Source of the DNA: an uncultured Bryobacteraceae bacterium
GTDB taxonomy: Bacteria > Acidobacteriota > Terriglobia > Bryobacterales > Bryobacteraceae
Assembly: GCA_937924525.1 (NCBI GenBank)
Contig: CALDSU010000007.1
Coordinates: 124,001 to 188,000, forward strand
Direction of reading: 5' to 3'
DNA length: 64,000 bases
The position numbers and the translations under genes were made by a program. The notes beneath the pieces are model-generated. The model saw only the letters and a program-made list of their open reading frames with translations, was not told the origin of the DNA and did no database searches. The stretch's first letter is position 1. Each line of letters opens with the position of its first letter. Below, in pieces: positions 25,073-34,239 of the stretch.

Positions 25073-25756
25073 TCATCGCCGTGCCGGCGGGGGACGCGGC
25101 GGCGAAGCGCCGGACGCCCCGGGTGGTTGGGCCGTCGTTGGTTTCAACTTCTCCAGGATCCTGGCCACATAGTCCTGGGTTTCCGGCAGCGCCGGCACGC
25201 CGCCGGATTCCTGCACGCGCGCCGCTCCCGCGTTGTAGGCGCTCAGCGCCAGTTTCAGGTCGCCCTTGTGCTCGTCGAGCAGCCGCTTCAGATGCCGCAC
25301 TCCGGCGAACAGATTCTGGCGCGCGTCAAAGGGGTCGCTGACGTCCAGTTCCTCCTGGACCGCCGGCATCAATTGCATCAGCCCCTCGGCGCCTTTTGGG
25401 GAGACCGCGCAGGAATCGTACGCCGATTCCACCTCCACCACGGCTTCGATCACGTTCCGCGCGACACCCTCCTTGGCGGCGGCTTCCGCGATCCACTTCC
25501 CAATCTGCTCTTTCGAAGCGGGAGCGCACGAAGCCGGCGCTGCGAACGACGGCAGCACGGGCGCCGGGTACGAGAAAGGGACCAGGAAGAACGATTCGCC
25601 GCCCCCGTCCCGGACACCAGCCTGGAGCCGGGCGGCCGCCCGCTGTTTTTCCACCGCCGTGCGATGGTCCGTTTCCGGCTTTTCGTCCGGCTGCGCCTGC
25701 CCGAAACACGGCGCGGCGGGACCCCAGATCATCAACAGCACGAGCCAGCGGCTCAT
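25073..25756 (-). CDS. Lytic transglycosylase (SLT, goose-lysozyme-like fold)
   Basis: A 227-aa exported enzyme that cleaves peptidoglycan glycan strands between MurNAc and GlcNAc, forming 1,6-anhydro ends. A signal peptide ('WLVLLMIWGPAAPCFG') is followed by a ~60-residue linker. The SLT domain is at about 82-205: catalytic E110 in 'VEVESAYDSCAVSPKGAEGLMQLMP', and then 'DPFDARQNLFAGVRHLKRLLDEHKGDLKLALSAYNAG' and 'TQDYVARIL'. These are the classic family-1 transglycosylase motifs (ES, GLMQ, NI..G, AYNAG). The C-terminal 25 residues are Pro/Ala-rich. It lies 39 nt downstream of the carboxylase beta gene on the same strand and may share its transcript, although the functions do not match. Confidence 0.92.
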   Translation of the reverse strand: MSRWLVLLMIWGPAAPCFGQAQPDEKPETDHRTAVEKQRAAARLQAGVRDGGGESFFLVPFSYPAPVLPSFAAPASCAPASKEQIGKWIAEAAAKEGVARNVIEAVVEVESAYDSCAVSPKGAEGLMQLMPAVQEELDVSDPFDARQNLFAGVRHLKRLLDEHKGDLKLALSAYNAGAARVQESGGVPALPETQDYVARILEKLKPTTAQPPGASGASPPRPPPARR

Positions 25757-25795
25757 GCCTTCTCATCGGCGGATGCGGGAGCGATCGCGATATCT

Positions 25796-27337
25796 CTACA
25801 GGGGTATATTGCCGTGTTTCTTGCGCGGCATCGTATCCACCTTGTTTTCCAGCATCCGCAAGGCGCGAATGAGGCGCGGACGGGTCTCCCGCGGCTCAAT
25901 CACGTCGTCGAGGAAACCGCGCTCGGCGGCGATGAACGGGCTGGCAAAGCGCTCCCGGAATTCGGCGGTTTTCCGCTCCCGCAACCCGGCGGGGTCCTGG
26001 GCGGCGGCGAGTTCCTTGCGATAAATGATGTTTACCGCGCCTTCGGGGCCCATCACCGCGATTTCCGCCGTGGGATATGCGAGGTTCACGTCCGTCCGGA
26101 CGTGCTTCGAGCCCATGACACAATACGCCCCGCCGTACGCCTTGCGCGTGATGATGGTGACCTTTGGCACGGTCGCTTCGGCAAACGCGTACAGCAGTTT
26201 CGCCCCATGGCGAATGATGCCGCCGTACTCCTGATCGGTTCCCGGAAGGAAACCGGGCACGTCCACCAGGGTCACGATGGGGAGGTTGAAGGCGTCGCAG
26301 AACCGCACGAAACGCGCCCCCTTGACGGAGGAATTGATGTCGAGGCAGCCGGCCAGGTGAGCCGGTTGATTCGCGACGATGCCCACCGCCTGTCCGCCGT
26401 AGCGCGCGAAACCGACCACGATGTTCTTGGCCCAGTGCGCGTGGACCTCGAAAAACACGCCGTCGTCCACTGTCCAGTGGATGATGTCCTTGATGTCGTA
26501 AGGAAGGTTGGACTCCTCGGGGACAACCGTGTCCAGCCGTGGATCCATGCGGTTCTCCGGGTCGTTGGTCGCCAGGCGGGGCGGATCTTCCCGGTTGTTA
26601 GACGGCAGGTACGCCAGCAGAGCGCGGATCATGCGCAGGCATTCGGCGTCGTCGCTGGCGATGAAATGGCCCACCCCGCTGATGGCATTGTGCGTCTCCG
26701 ATCCGCCCAGTTTTTCCTTGGTCACGTCCTCGTGCGTCACGGTCCGGATCACGTCGGGTCCGGTGACGAACATATAGCTGGTCCGGTCGACCATGAACAC
26801 GAAGTCGGTGATGGCGGGGGAGTAGACCGCGCCGCCCGCGCAGGGGCCCATGATGGCCGAGATCTGCGGCACCACGCCGCTGGCCAACGTGTTGCGCAGA
26901 AAGATATCGGCGTAGCCGCCCAGGGAAACCACCCCCTCCTGAATACGCGCCCCTCCGGAATCGTTCAGTCCGATCACGGGGGCCCCGTTCTTCAGGGCCA
27001 AGTCCATGATTTTGCAAATCTTCTGTGCGTTGGTTTCGGACAACGAGCCGCCGAACACGGTGAAGTCCTGCGCGAAGACATAGACCAGCCGGCCCTCGAT
27101 GTAGCCGTAGCCGGTGACAAACCCGTCGCCCGGCACGATCTGGGAATCCATGCCGAAATCGCGGCAGCGGTGGACCACGAGTTTGTCCACTTCCTCGAAG
27201 GTTCCCTCGTCGAGCAGCAATTCGATCCGCTCCCTGGCGGAAAGCTTGCCTTCCTCATGTTGCCGGCGCCGGCGTTCCGGGCCACCTCCTTCCTCCGCCG
27301 CGCGGCGCCTGCGCCGCAATTCCTCGAGTCTGCTCAT
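25796..27337 (-). CDS. pccB: Acyl-CoA carboxylase subunit beta (propionyl/methylmalonyl-CoA carboxyltransferase)
   Basis: Carboxyltransferase of 513 aa, the normal size, in the cytosol. With a biotinylated alpha subunit it carboxylates propionyl-CoA, or a similar acyl-CoA, to methylmalonyl-CoA. Two crotonase-like halves are evident: the N-half with '[20 protein letters not shown]', '[21 protein letters not shown]', '[22 protein letters not shown]' and '[16 protein letters not shown]'; the C-half with '[30 protein letters not shown]', '[26 protein letters not shown]' and '[16 protein letters not shown]'. The biotin-carrying subunit is not in the window. A methylmalonyl-CoA decarboxylase role is also possible in this family. 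The start ATG 27337 has a TACCCT box 7 nt upstream and no clear ribosome site. Confidence 0.93.
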   Translation of the reverse strand: MSRLEELRRRRRAAEEGGGPERRRRQHEEGKLSARERIELLLDEGTFEEVDKLVVHRCRDFGMDSQIVPGDGFVTGYGYIEGRLVYVFAQDFTVFGGSLSETNAQKICKIMDLALKNGAPVIGLNDSGGARIQEGVVSLGGYADIFLRNTLASGVVPQISAIMGPCAGGAVYSPAITDFVFMVDRTSYMFVTGPDVIRTVTHEDVTKEKLGGSETHNAISGVGHFIASDDAECLRMIRALLAYLPSNNREDPPRLATNDPENRMDPRLDTVVPEESNLPYDIKDIIHWTVDDGVFFEVHAHWAKNIVVGFARYGGQAVGIVANQPAHLAGCLDINSSVKGARFVRFCDAFNLPIVTLVDVPGFLPGTDQEYGGIIRHGAKLLYAFAEATVPKVTIITRKAYGGAYCVMGSKHVRTDVNLAYPTAEIAVMGPEGAVNIIYRKELAAAQDPAGLRERKTAEFRERFASPFIAAERGFLDDVIEPRETRPRLIRALRMLENKVDTMPRKKHGNIPL

Positions 27338-27344
27338 TCGACCT

Positions 27345-27350
27345 AGGGTA
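27345..27350 (-). promoter_or_regulatory. TANNNT -10-like element 7 nt before the pccB start
   Basis: TACCCT on the minus strand ends 7 nt before ATG 27337. Candidate leaderless promoter, divergent with the site at 27394. Confidence 0.35.
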
Positions 27351-27393
27351 TCGCACCGAGTCCAAATCCTACCGCCTGTGGATGGACAATCGT

Positions 27394-27399
27394 TAAACT
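27394..27399 (+). promoter_or_regulatory. TANNNT -10-like element 6 nt before the plug-less barrel gene
   Basis: TAAACT ends 6 nt before ATG 27406, which lacks a ribosome site (only GAAAG). Candidate leaderless promoter. Confidence 0.4.
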
Positions 27400-27405
27400 G
27401 AAAGT

Positions 27406-30156
27406 ATGCAGGTATTGAGATGTGCAGCGGCGCTCATAGCCCTGGGAGGAAGCGCCGTGGCTCAGTCTCAGGCCACGGAAACCGAACTCGACCGGGCCAC
27501 CGAGGAGTTCAAGGTGCAAACCCGCAATCTGGGGCTCCGGCCGGACAGCCCGCGCAAAGAAGCGAATGGAGGCCCGAAGAACCGCTGGCACGGCCGCGTG
27601 TTCGAGTATTTCCGCAACAACTTTCTCGACGCGGTCCCGCACGAAATCCGGCAGCGGGGCGGAACCCAGGGCTTCCTGCGGCGGAATCAGTTCGGGTTTA
27701 ACGTAGCCGGCCCGGTGGTGATCCCCAAGGTGTACGACGGTGGGAAGAACACCTTTTTTTCCCTGTCGTACGAAGGCGTCCGCGAGCGGATCGCGCGAAC
27801 GTTCCTCCGCACCATTCCCACCGAACAGGAGCGCACGGGCGACTGGTCGCACGTGGTGGACCTGGCGGGAAATCCCCTCCCCATTTTCGATCCGGCATCC
27901 ACCGCCCGGAATCCCGATTTCGACCCCTCCCGCCCCATCTCGCTCGACAACCTGGAATACCGCCGCGCACAGTTTCCAGGCAACGTCATGCCCGCCTCCC
28001 GGCTCGATTCGGTGGCGCAGGAGGCGCTGGCTTTCTATCCGAACCCGAACGAAGACGAAGGTCCTTTTTTCCGAAATAACTATTTCATCCAGCAGCCCGA
28101 AACCAATACCGCGAACGGCGTGATCGCCAAGGTTGACCAGGTACTGGGAGACAAACACCGCCTGACCCTGGATACCACCCTGTCGAACGGAACCCAACTG
28201 GCGGCACAGTGGTTCCCAACCCCGGCCAACCCTGGGCCGCCGGACCGGCTGTTTTCCACGCGGCGCGGGTCGCTCGAACACGTCTACACCGCGACGCCGC
28301 AGATCGTCAACAATCTACAGTTCGTGGCGAATTCTTCGCGCAACGAGACCGTGGCCGCGCAGTTCCCCGTCTACACGTTCTTGCCCTACTTGTCGATGGG
28401 CCGGTCCTGGCCGGTCTCCCGGAACGCCAATAACCGGTACACCTGGTCGGACGGGCTGTCGGTGCGCCGCGGCAAGCACGCCTTGCGCGGCGGTGGCCAA
28501 TACGGACGGCAGGAGGTGAACACGTTCTGGCCGCAATACCCGTACGGTTTCTATCGGTTCGGCGCCGGTTTGACCAGCCTGCCCGGCATTGTCAATACGG
28601 GCCACGCTTTCGCCAGTTTCCTGCTGGGGATGGCCGAGTACGCTGAGATCAGCGTGGTGCCGCAGCCGTCTTATTTCCGGCGCGGGTCCTGGGAATTCTG
28701 GGCGCGGGACCAATATGAGGTCCGCAAGGGGCTCATGCTCACGGTTGCCCTCTCGGCGGACCGCTGGGGCACGCGGTACGAGAAGTACGACCGCCAGTCG
28801 ACCATCGACCTGGAGGCGATCAATCCCGTCAACGGCCGTCCGGGCGCCCTGGCCGCCGCCAATCGGGGGCGCTGGGGCCGGGCGTTTCAGCCGATCTTCT
28901 GGCGGTTCTCCCCGAGCGCCAGCGTGGCGTGGAATCCGCGCGGCAACGCCAAGACGGTGGTGCGGGCGGGTTATTCGCGCGGCTATTCCCCCCTGCCGAT
29001 TTATACCGGCCAGTGGGGCACCCAGGGGTTCAGCGGCTATCCCACGTTCTTCCCCAGCAATCCGCAACTGGAGCCTGCGGTGGTCCTCTCCCGGGGTTTG
29101 CCTCCGCTGCCCTCCTTTCCGGACCTCCGGCCCGAGGCCGCCAACGACACCGTGGCCGACCTGATCGACACCAGCAGCCGCCAGCCGCTCTACCAGTCCG
29201 CCTCCCTCACCTTGGAGCGGGAGGCGCCCGGTGCGGTGGTGCTCTCCGTCGGCACGACTTACTCCGGCGGCAGAAACCTGCTGGTCAGCAATTCCGCCGC
29301 GGACCCGAACGCCATCCATCCGGATGACCTGATCTTTCGCGATCTGCTGAACAACGAATTGTTCAACCGTTCGCGGCGTCCCTACCCGCAGTTTCGCGGC
29401 TTCGACGTGTATTCGTCTTACCCTATCGGCCGCTACCGCCGCGATGCGGGTTTCCTGCGCGTGGAAAAGCGCGCCTCGGCCGGCCTGTCGCTCAGCGCCT
29501 ATTACGAATGGTCCAAACAGCGCGACGATTACTCCGGGCCTTATGGCAAGCAGGATTTCTTCAACCGCGACAACGAGTGGTCGCTGACCGCGGGCAACGA
29601 ACCCCACCGTTTTCAGATGACCTATGCGTACGAACTGCCGATCGGCGCCAACAAGCCTTTTCTGCGGACGACCGAGTGGTGGCGGTACGTGGTCGACGGC
29701 TGGAGCGTGACCGGAGTCGCGGTGCTGCAATCGGGCAATCCGCTGGCGTTGCGGCCCCAGTTCAACAACACCGGAGGCGCCATTCGCACCCTGAACGTGA
29801 ACGTGGTGCCCGGCGTGGACCCGCGCGTGCCGAACCAGGGTCCGGAGTTGTGGTTCAACCCCGCGGCGTTCGCGCATCCGGACGACTTCGAGATCGGCAA
29901 CGCCTCGCGCACGCACCCCTCGCTGCGCAATCCCGGCAGTTCCAATTACGACCTGACTCTGGCCAAGCGGGTCAGCCTGGCGCCGGACCGCACCTTGGAG
30001 TTCAGCGCCGCCGCGTTCAACGCGCTTAACCACGGCGTGTGGACCGACCCGGATACCGTCATCGGTCCGGCGCACGCGCCTAACGTGAACGCCGGCAGGA
30101 TCATCGGCTCGCGCGGGGGGCGCGTGATTCAGCTAGGCTTGAAAGTCAGCTTCTGA
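27406..30156 (+). CDS. Oar-like outer-membrane beta-barrel protein lacking regulatory and plug domains
   Basis: A 916-aa outer-membrane protein. After a signal peptide ('[14 protein letters not shown]') only about 40 residues remain before the barrel begins at '[19 protein letters not shown]'. In ordinary relatives, such as the gene at 49180-52374, that point lies near residue 235, after a carboxypeptidase-regulatory domain and the TonB plug. Here both are missing. The barrel itself is complete and typical: '[34 protein letters not shown]', '[22 protein letters not shown]', '[23 protein letters not shown]' and the C-terminal '...[11 protein letters not shown]'. Without a plug it cannot act as a normal TonB-gated transporter; a pore, an adhesin or an anchoring platform is possible. 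Its stop codon overlaps the next ATG (TGATG), linking it to a VWFA-type protein. ATG 27406 is the first codon after the promoter-like site. Confidence 0.85.
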   Translation: MQVLRCAAALIALGGSAVAQSQATETELDRATEEFKVQTRNLGLRPDSPRKEANGGPKNRWHGRVFEYFRNNFLDAVPHEIRQRGGTQGFLRRNQFGFNVAGPVVIPKVYDGGKNTFFSLSYEGVRERIARTFLRTIPTEQERTGDWSHVVDLAGNPLPIFDPASTARNPDFDPSRPISLDNLEYRRAQFPGNVMPASRLDSVAQEALAFYPNPNEDEGPFFRNNYFIQQPETNTANGVIAKVDQVLGDKHRLTLDTTLSNGTQLAAQWFPTPANPGPPDRLFSTRRGSLEHVYTATPQIVNNLQFVANSSRNETVAAQFPVYTFLPYLSMGRSWPVSRNANNRYTWSDGLSVRRGKHALRGGGQYGRQEVNTFWPQYPYGFYRFGAGLTSLPGIVNTGHAFASFLLGMAEYAEISVVPQPSYFRRGSWEFWARDQYEVRKGLMLTVALSADRWGTRYEKYDRQSTIDLEAINPVNGRPGALAAANRGRWGRAFQPIFWRFSPSASVAWNPRGNAKTVVRAGYSRGYSPLPIYTGQWGTQGFSGYPTFFPSNPQLEPAVVLSRGLPPLPSFPDLRPEAANDTVADLIDTSSRQPLYQSASLTLEREAPGAVVLSVGTTYSGGRNLLVSNSAADPNAIHPDDLIFRDLLNNELFNRSRRPYPQFRGFDVYSSYPIGRYRRDAGFLRVEKRASAGLSLSAYYEWSKQRDDYSGPYGKQDFFNRDNEWSLTAGNEPHRFQMTYAYELPIGANKPFLRTTEWWRYVVDGWSVTGVAVLQSGNPLALRPQFNNTGGAIRTLNVNVVPGVDPRVPNQGPELWFNPAAFAHPDDFEIGNASRTHPSLRNPGSSNYDLTLAKRVSLAPDRTLEFSAAAFNALNHGVWTDPDTVIGPAHAPNVNAGRIIGSRGGRVIQLGLKVSF

Positions 30157-31085
30157 TGCGCTTGCTGAGTCTGGTTGCGTTGGCATGCGCGGCGATCGCG
30201 TCCGCTCCGCCCCCGCCCGGCAAGCCTCGCATCCACCTGCCCGTCTGGGCGGGAGACGGCCGTCCACTCGAGCCAGGAGAACTGGCGGCCACCCTGAACG
30301 GCCAGCCCGCCACGGTGCTCGAGGTGCGCGCGCCGGAGAGCGAACTGCTGCTGGTGCTGGTGCTCGACTTTACCGAGGACTTAGCCTGGGTGGAACCGGC
30401 CAAGGAGGCGCTGGTGCAACACCTGGCGCGGGTGCCGGAGGGTACACGGGTCGCGGTCATGCGCGCCCAGGACGGGCTGAGCGTCATTCAAGATCCCACG
30501 GCCGACCCCGAGGCCATCGCGGCCGCTATCCGCGGCGTTCCCGTTTCGGGCAAAGCCGGCCTGCTGGAGGCCGTGGAGGCGGTGGCGCGCCTGGGCGATT
30601 CCATCCTCACCCGCCACCGCGTGCGGACCGCCGTCCTGTTCGTCACCGACAGCGACATTTACAACTACCGCGAGGACTTCACGAATCCGGTCATCAACAC
30701 GAGCGATGCGAGCGACCTGAGCCGCCGCTTTCCGGAAGCTCTGATTCAGGATAAGATAGCTCGATTAAAGGAGCGGCTGTCCTTCCGGCAGACGCCGCTG
30801 TTCGTGGTGCACCTGCGCTACCGAAACGACCGGTTGAACGAGGCGTACCAGAACGGTCTGAAGCAACTGGCGGAAGTGATGGCGGGCAGCAGCGATTTTT
30901 GCCGTACCGTCGCCGATATTCCCGCCAGCGTGGGTGCGGCGCTGGAGCGCATCCGGTCGCATTACAGCGTAACCCTGGAGGTAGCCGAGAAGCCAAAGAA
31001 GGCGCTGGAGATCGACTTGAAGGTGAACGGCGGCGAGCGGACCAGCCTGGTTTTCCGCCGGCGGCTCGCCTGGAAACGGGAGTGA
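30156..31085 (+). CDS. VWFA-related secreted protein with altered MIDAS motif
   Basis: A 309-aa exported protein ('LLSLVALACAAIASA' leader) of the acidobacterial VWFA-related type (TIGR03436-like). A short beta domain ('IHLPVWAGDGRPLEPGELAATLNGQPATVLEV') leads into a von Willebrand A domain: 'LLLVLVLDFTEDLAW', then 'GTRVAVMRAQDGLSVIQDPT' and 'TAVLFVTDSDIYNYRED'. The metal-ion-dependent adhesion site normally reads DxSxS; here it is D71-x-T73-x-D75, which may still bind a cation. The C-terminal 'IRSHYSVTLEVAEKPKKALEIDLKV' is the usual end of this family. The gene overlaps the plug-less barrel gene by 1 nt (TGATG) and is followed 3 nt later by a lipoprotein gene. Protein-protein contacts at the cell surface are inferred, the barrel being the obvious partner. 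Confidence 0.82.
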   Translation: MRLLSLVALACAAIASAPPPPGKPRIHLPVWAGDGRPLEPGELAATLNGQPATVLEVRAPESELLLVLVLDFTEDLAWVEPAKEALVQHLARVPEGTRVAVMRAQDGLSVIQDPTADPEAIAAAIRGVPVSGKAGLLEAVEAVARLGDSILTRHRVRTAVLFVTDSDIYNYREDFTNPVINTSDASDLSRRFPEALIQDKIARLKERLSFRQTPLFVVHLRYRNDRLNEAYQNGLKQLAEVMAGSSDFCRTVADIPASVGAALERIRSHYSVTLEVAEKPKKALEIDLKVNGGERTSLVFRRRLAWKRE

Positions 31086-31088
31086 GCA

Positions 31089-31898
31089 ATGCGCAGAGGA
31101 ATCTTTGTCCTGGGGGCGGCGCTGCTCTGGACGGGCTGCCAAAACAAGACCGTCACCGAGCAAGCCCGGCAGATCGAACTGCTCACGGCGGAGAACCGCG
31201 AACTGAAAGCCAAAGTGGAGCGGCAGGCCGCGGAGATTCAGCGGCTGGCGGAAGCGGCGCAGGTGATGCCGGTGGAATCCTTGCCCCGGCCGGCGGGCTC
31301 GAAAGAGCCGTTCCTGCGTGTCGAGGATACGCCCGCGTACCGGAGTCTGAGCCAGTCCCTCGACGAGTCCAACAAGCTGCTGGCTAAGCTGCAACCGCGG
31401 GTCAGAGCCCTCGAGGAACAGATCCAGGTGACCACGGCGGAGAACCAGAAACTGGCCGCGGCCCAAAACGAACTGACGGCGCAACTGGAGAGCGCCCAGG
31501 CCAGTTTGGAGGCTGCCCGGAAAGAAGTGCAGGCGCGGGAGGCCAGACTGGCTGAGTTTGAGGCCACCCTGCGCAAGTTGCGTTCCGAAGCTTCGGCGCA
31601 AGCCCAGAAGTCGGCACAAATCGCGCGCGTCTTGCGGGAGATCGAGGAGATCGAACGCCGCCGCGATACCGCCGCCAATTCGATCCTGGGCCGGTACCGC
31701 GACGTGACCGAGCAGTTCCGCAACCTGGCGGTGGGGTTGGACGGCCAGCGCGGCACCGAGGGCGTGATGAACACCCCGGTGGACCTGTCGCGGATCCAGC
31801 AGTTGATGGCGCTGGCCGACGAGGATCTTCGCAACCTGCGCGCGCTCTCGGCGCAGGCGGCGCAAGCCCAGCGCCGGCTCACCGCGGCGCTGAAGTGA
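31089..31898 (+). CDS. Coiled-coil lipoprotein
   Basis: A 269-aa lipoprotein with lipobox 'WTGC' (C17). Nearly all of the mature protein is heptad-like: 'ARQIELLTAENRELKAKVERQAAEIQRLAEAAQ' (about residues 25-57), a ~40-residue break, then 'NKLLAKLQPRVRALEEQIQVTTAENQKLAAAQNEL' through 'ARLAEFEATLRKL' and a final helix pair ('DLSRIQQLMALADEDLRNLRALSAQAAQAQRRL'). It could form a long helical rod attached to a membrane. It begins 3 nt after the VWFA-type gene, so it is the third member of the barrel module. No enzymatic motif is seen. The closing segment is alanine-rich and may bundle back on itself. Confidence 0.8.
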   Translation: MRRGIFVLGAALLWTGCQNKTVTEQARQIELLTAENRELKAKVERQAAEIQRLAEAAQVMPVESLPRPAGSKEPFLRVEDTPAYRSLSQSLDESNKLLAKLQPRVRALEEQIQVTTAENQKLAAAQNELTAQLESAQASLEAARKEVQAREARLAEFEATLRKLRSEASAQAQKSAQIARVLREIEEIERRRDTAANSILGRYRDVTEQFRNLAVGLDGQRGTEGVMNTPVDLSRIQQLMALADEDLRNLRALSAQAAQAQRRLTAALK

Positions 31899-31928
31899 GC
31901 GGGCGCCGTGCCCGGCGTTCGGGGAGCA

Positions 31929-32858
31929 CTACCCGAGCGTGACGCGGGCCCGTAAGTTCGCCACCCCCGCGGTGAAGCGGTCATCGACGACGGTGATCGC
32001 CACCGCATCCTCCAGCCAGTCGTGCCGCCTGCCGTCCGGGTCGTGCGAGGCGGCGGTCAAGGTGTAGTCTCCCTGGCAAAGGTCGCAATGAAAATGGAAC
32101 CGCAGGCGCAGTTGCTGTCCCGCCGCGCAGGGACCCAGCCGTAGGCCCTCGAGCTGGGTGTTGGTGCCGTAGACGTCCAGGCCGATCCGGTTGCGCAGGA
32201 GGATGCCGATCACCGGATCACCTACCGGTTCGTGGAACAACACGGAGAGCCGCACTTCCACCTGTTCTCCGCTGCGCCAGACCGCCGTCGGCCGTCCTTG
32301 CGCGCCCAGGGTCTCGATCGCGGTCAGCTCCGCGCGGCGGTCGCCCTGGCGCTCGACGGGACTCACCGGCAGCGAGATCGTCTCGCCCCACTCGCGGAGC
32401 CGCTGGGCGATGTATCCGCGATATCTCGCCAGGACGGTCGCCGGGTCGCCACGGAACCCAAGCGTGCCTTCCTGCAACCACCACACCTCATCGCAAACAC
32501 GCAGCAGCAGATCTTCGTCATGCGATGAAAGCAGCACGGTGGCTCCGCCCCGCCGGAGCCGGTCGAGTGCGATCACCGCGCGCGCTTTCACTGCCGCGTC
32601 GTGCCGGGCCAGCGTCTGGTCGATCGCCAGCAGGTCCGCCGCCGCGAAGTTCAGGGCGTCGTCCGGACCCAGCCAGCGGCGGATCTTGCCGGCCGACACC
32701 GAGCCGCTGGAAGGTTTCCACAGCCCCGCCGCGATCCGCAACAGCTCGCCCTTTCCCGCGCCGTCTTCGCCGAGCACCCCCACCACCGCGCCGTCGGGCG
32801 CGCTGGCGGTAAAGCCCTGGAGCGGCAACGCCGTCACCTTCTTAAACGCAATCGCCAT
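31929..32858 (-). CDS. Degenerate Wzt-like ABC protein with C-terminal glycan-binding-type domain
   Basis: A 309-aa protein related to polysaccharide-export ABC ATPases (Wzt). The N-terminal ~160 residues are a shrunken nucleotide-binding domain. The Walker A is 'GEDGAGKGE' (K36 followed by Gly37, not Ser/Thr). The whole helical region with the LSGGQ/'YSSGM' signature is missing between about residues 60 and 72. Walker B 'LLAIDQ' has Q81 where the catalytic Glu should be, and a H-loop 'SSHDED' (H112) remains. The C-terminal half (about 165-300: 'TAIETLGAQGRPTAVWRSGEQVEVRLSVLF', 'VIGILLRNRIGLDVYGTNTQLEGL', 'DYTLTAASHD') is the Wzt_C beta-sandwich that in characterised Wzt proteins recognises the capped end of an O-antigen. 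No permease gene is near. It probably binds a glycan without hydrolysing ATP (inference). A TATTCT box ends 8 nt before ATG 32858. Divergent from the methyltransferase gene, 58 bp away. Confidence 0.8.
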   Translation of the reverse strand: MAIAFKKVTALPLQGFTASAPDGAVVGVLGEDGAGKGELLRIAAGLWKPSSGSVSAGKIRRWLGPDDALNFAAADLLAIDQTLARHDAAVKARAVIALDRLRRGGATVLLSSHDEDLLLRVCDEVWWLQEGTLGFRGDPATVLARYRGYIAQRLREWGETISLPVSPVERQGDRRAELTAIETLGAQGRPTAVWRSGEQVEVRLSVLFHEPVGDPVIGILLRNRIGLDVYGTNTQLEGLRLGPCAAGQQLRLRFHFHCDLCQGDYTLTAASHDPDGRRHDWLEDAVAITVVDDRFTAGVANLRARVTLG

Positions 32859-32866
32859 TAAACGAT

Positions 32867-32872
32867 AGAATA
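32867..32872 (-). promoter_or_regulatory. TANNNT -10-like element 8 nt before the Wzt-like gene start
   Basis: TATTCT on the minus strand ends 8 nt before ATG 32858, with no ribosome site between. Candidate leaderless promoter. Confidence 0.4.
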
Positions 32873-32916
32873 AGCCAAGGAACGGAAGCGATCGATCCGC
32901 CCCGTCCCACCGCCGG

Positions 32917-34239
32917 ATGCCTGACCACTGCTCGCCCCTTCCCGACCTTAGCCGGCAGATGCGCGACGACTGGAATGCGCGCGCGCGGGAAGACGCCTAC
33001 TATTACGTCGCCTTCGGCGCCCGCGGCCAAACCGACGCCGAGTTCCGGGCCACCAGTTACGACGTCATGCATGGCCTGGAAGCCGAGCTGAAACGCCTGC
33101 CCCCAGGCGACCGGCGCCAGTTCCGCGCGCTCGAGATCGGGTGCGGCCCGGGCCGCCTGATGGCCCCCATGAGCTGGAACTTCGGCGAAATCCACGGCGT
33201 GGACGTATCGGACGAAATGATCCGGCTGGCCCTGCGCGGACTGCATGACGTGCCCAACGCGTTCCCGCGCCTGACGCAAGGCGCCGGCCTGGAGAACTTC
33301 GGCGATGAAATGTTCGATTTCGTCTATTCCTACGCCGTTTTCCAGCACATCCCCAGCCGCGAAGTGGTGCTGCGCTACCTGGAAGAAGCGCGCCGCGTCC
33401 TCAAGGCGGGCGGCATCTTGCGGGCCCAGGTGAACGGCCTGCCGAAAACGGCCAAGGAATACACCACGTGGGAAGGCGTGCGCCTCGACGTGGCCGAACT
33501 GGCGGAGTTCGCCTGTGCGCACGACATGCAGTTGCTCGCGCTCGAGGGAGTGCACACGCAGTACTTGTGGACGACGCTGCGCAAGCGCCCGGCGGGGTGG
33601 TTCGCCGATCTCGCCGAACGGCAGCCGGACGCGCACGTGCGTTTGCGCCGGGCGACCAATTCCCACAGCGGCGAACCGGCCGTTCCCGCGGCGGGGCGCT
33701 TCGCCAGCTTCTCGCTGTGGACGGACGGCCTGCCCGAGGATGCCGACCTCAATACCATCAACGTCCTGGTCGACGAACAGGAAGCCCCGCCGGTCTACAT
33801 CGGACCGCGCACCGCGGACGGTGTGCAGCAGATCAACGCGATGATGCCGTCCGGCGTCCGGACCGGCCTGGTGCCGGTGGAGCTGTATTGGTTTGGCAAA
33901 GCGGTGGCCGAGCCGGTCTGGCTGCGCGTGATCCCGCCGGGTCCCGCGGTGCCGCGCATCGTCGCGGTGTCCGACGGCGTCAACCTTTGTTCGCGTCAGC
34001 GGATCGTTTCCCGGTCGGTGAAACTGTGCCTGGAGGAACTCGCCGCGCCGGAACAAACCGCGATCCTGCTGGACGGTTCCCCCGTCCCGGACGTCGACCG
34101 GTTCTGTACCGACCCGGTCAACCAGTCGTTCGAGTTCAATTTCACGCTCCCGCCCGGGACCCGCGCCGGCGAGCATCGCGTGGAAGTCCACATCGGACGG
34201 CGGCGTCTTTCCGCGCTGCCGCTCGAGGTGGTGGATTGA
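32917..34239 (+). CDS. SAM-dependent methyltransferase fused to C-terminal Ig-like/TIGR03437-like domains
   Basis: A 440-aa protein with no signal peptide. Residues about 20-235 form a class I methyltransferase: motif I 'LEIGCGPG' at 72-79, 'IHGVDVSDEMIRLA' (acidic loop), 'FDFVYSYAVFQHI' and 'YLEEARRVLKAGGILRAQVNG' follow in the right order. Residues about 260-440 are two beta domains. The first ('LNTINVLVDEQEAPPVYIGPRTADGVQQINAMMP' with 'VRTGLVPVELY') resembles the strand order of the Solibacter secreted C-terminal domain, whose QINxxxP-like signature is here 'QQINAMMP'. The second ends 'GEHRVEVHIGRRRLSALPLEV'. The methyl acceptor is unknown. With a Wzt-like glycan-binding protein divergent 58 bp away, methylation of a surface glycan end is plausible (inference). 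The gene overlaps the next start by 4 nt (TTGA). Confidence 0.8.
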   Translation: MPDHCSPLPDLSRQMRDDWNARAREDAYYYVAFGARGQTDAEFRATSYDVMHGLEAELKRLPPGDRRQFRALEIGCGPGRLMAPMSWNFGEIHGVDVSDEMIRLALRGLHDVPNAFPRLTQGAGLENFGDEMFDFVYSYAVFQHIPSREVVLRYLEEARRVLKAGGILRAQVNGLPKTAKEYTTWEGVRLDVAELAEFACAHDMQLLALEGVHTQYLWTTLRKRPAGWFADLAERQPDAHVRLRRATNSHSGEPAVPAAGRFASFSLWTDGLPEDADLNTINVLVDEQEAPPVYIGPRTADGVQQINAMMPSGVRTGLVPVELYWFGKAVAEPVWLRVIPPGPAVPRIVAVSDGVNLCSRQRIVSRSVKLCLEELAAPEQTAILLDGSPVPDVDRFCTDPVNQSFEFNFTLPPGTRAGEHRVEVHIGRRRLSALPLEVVD

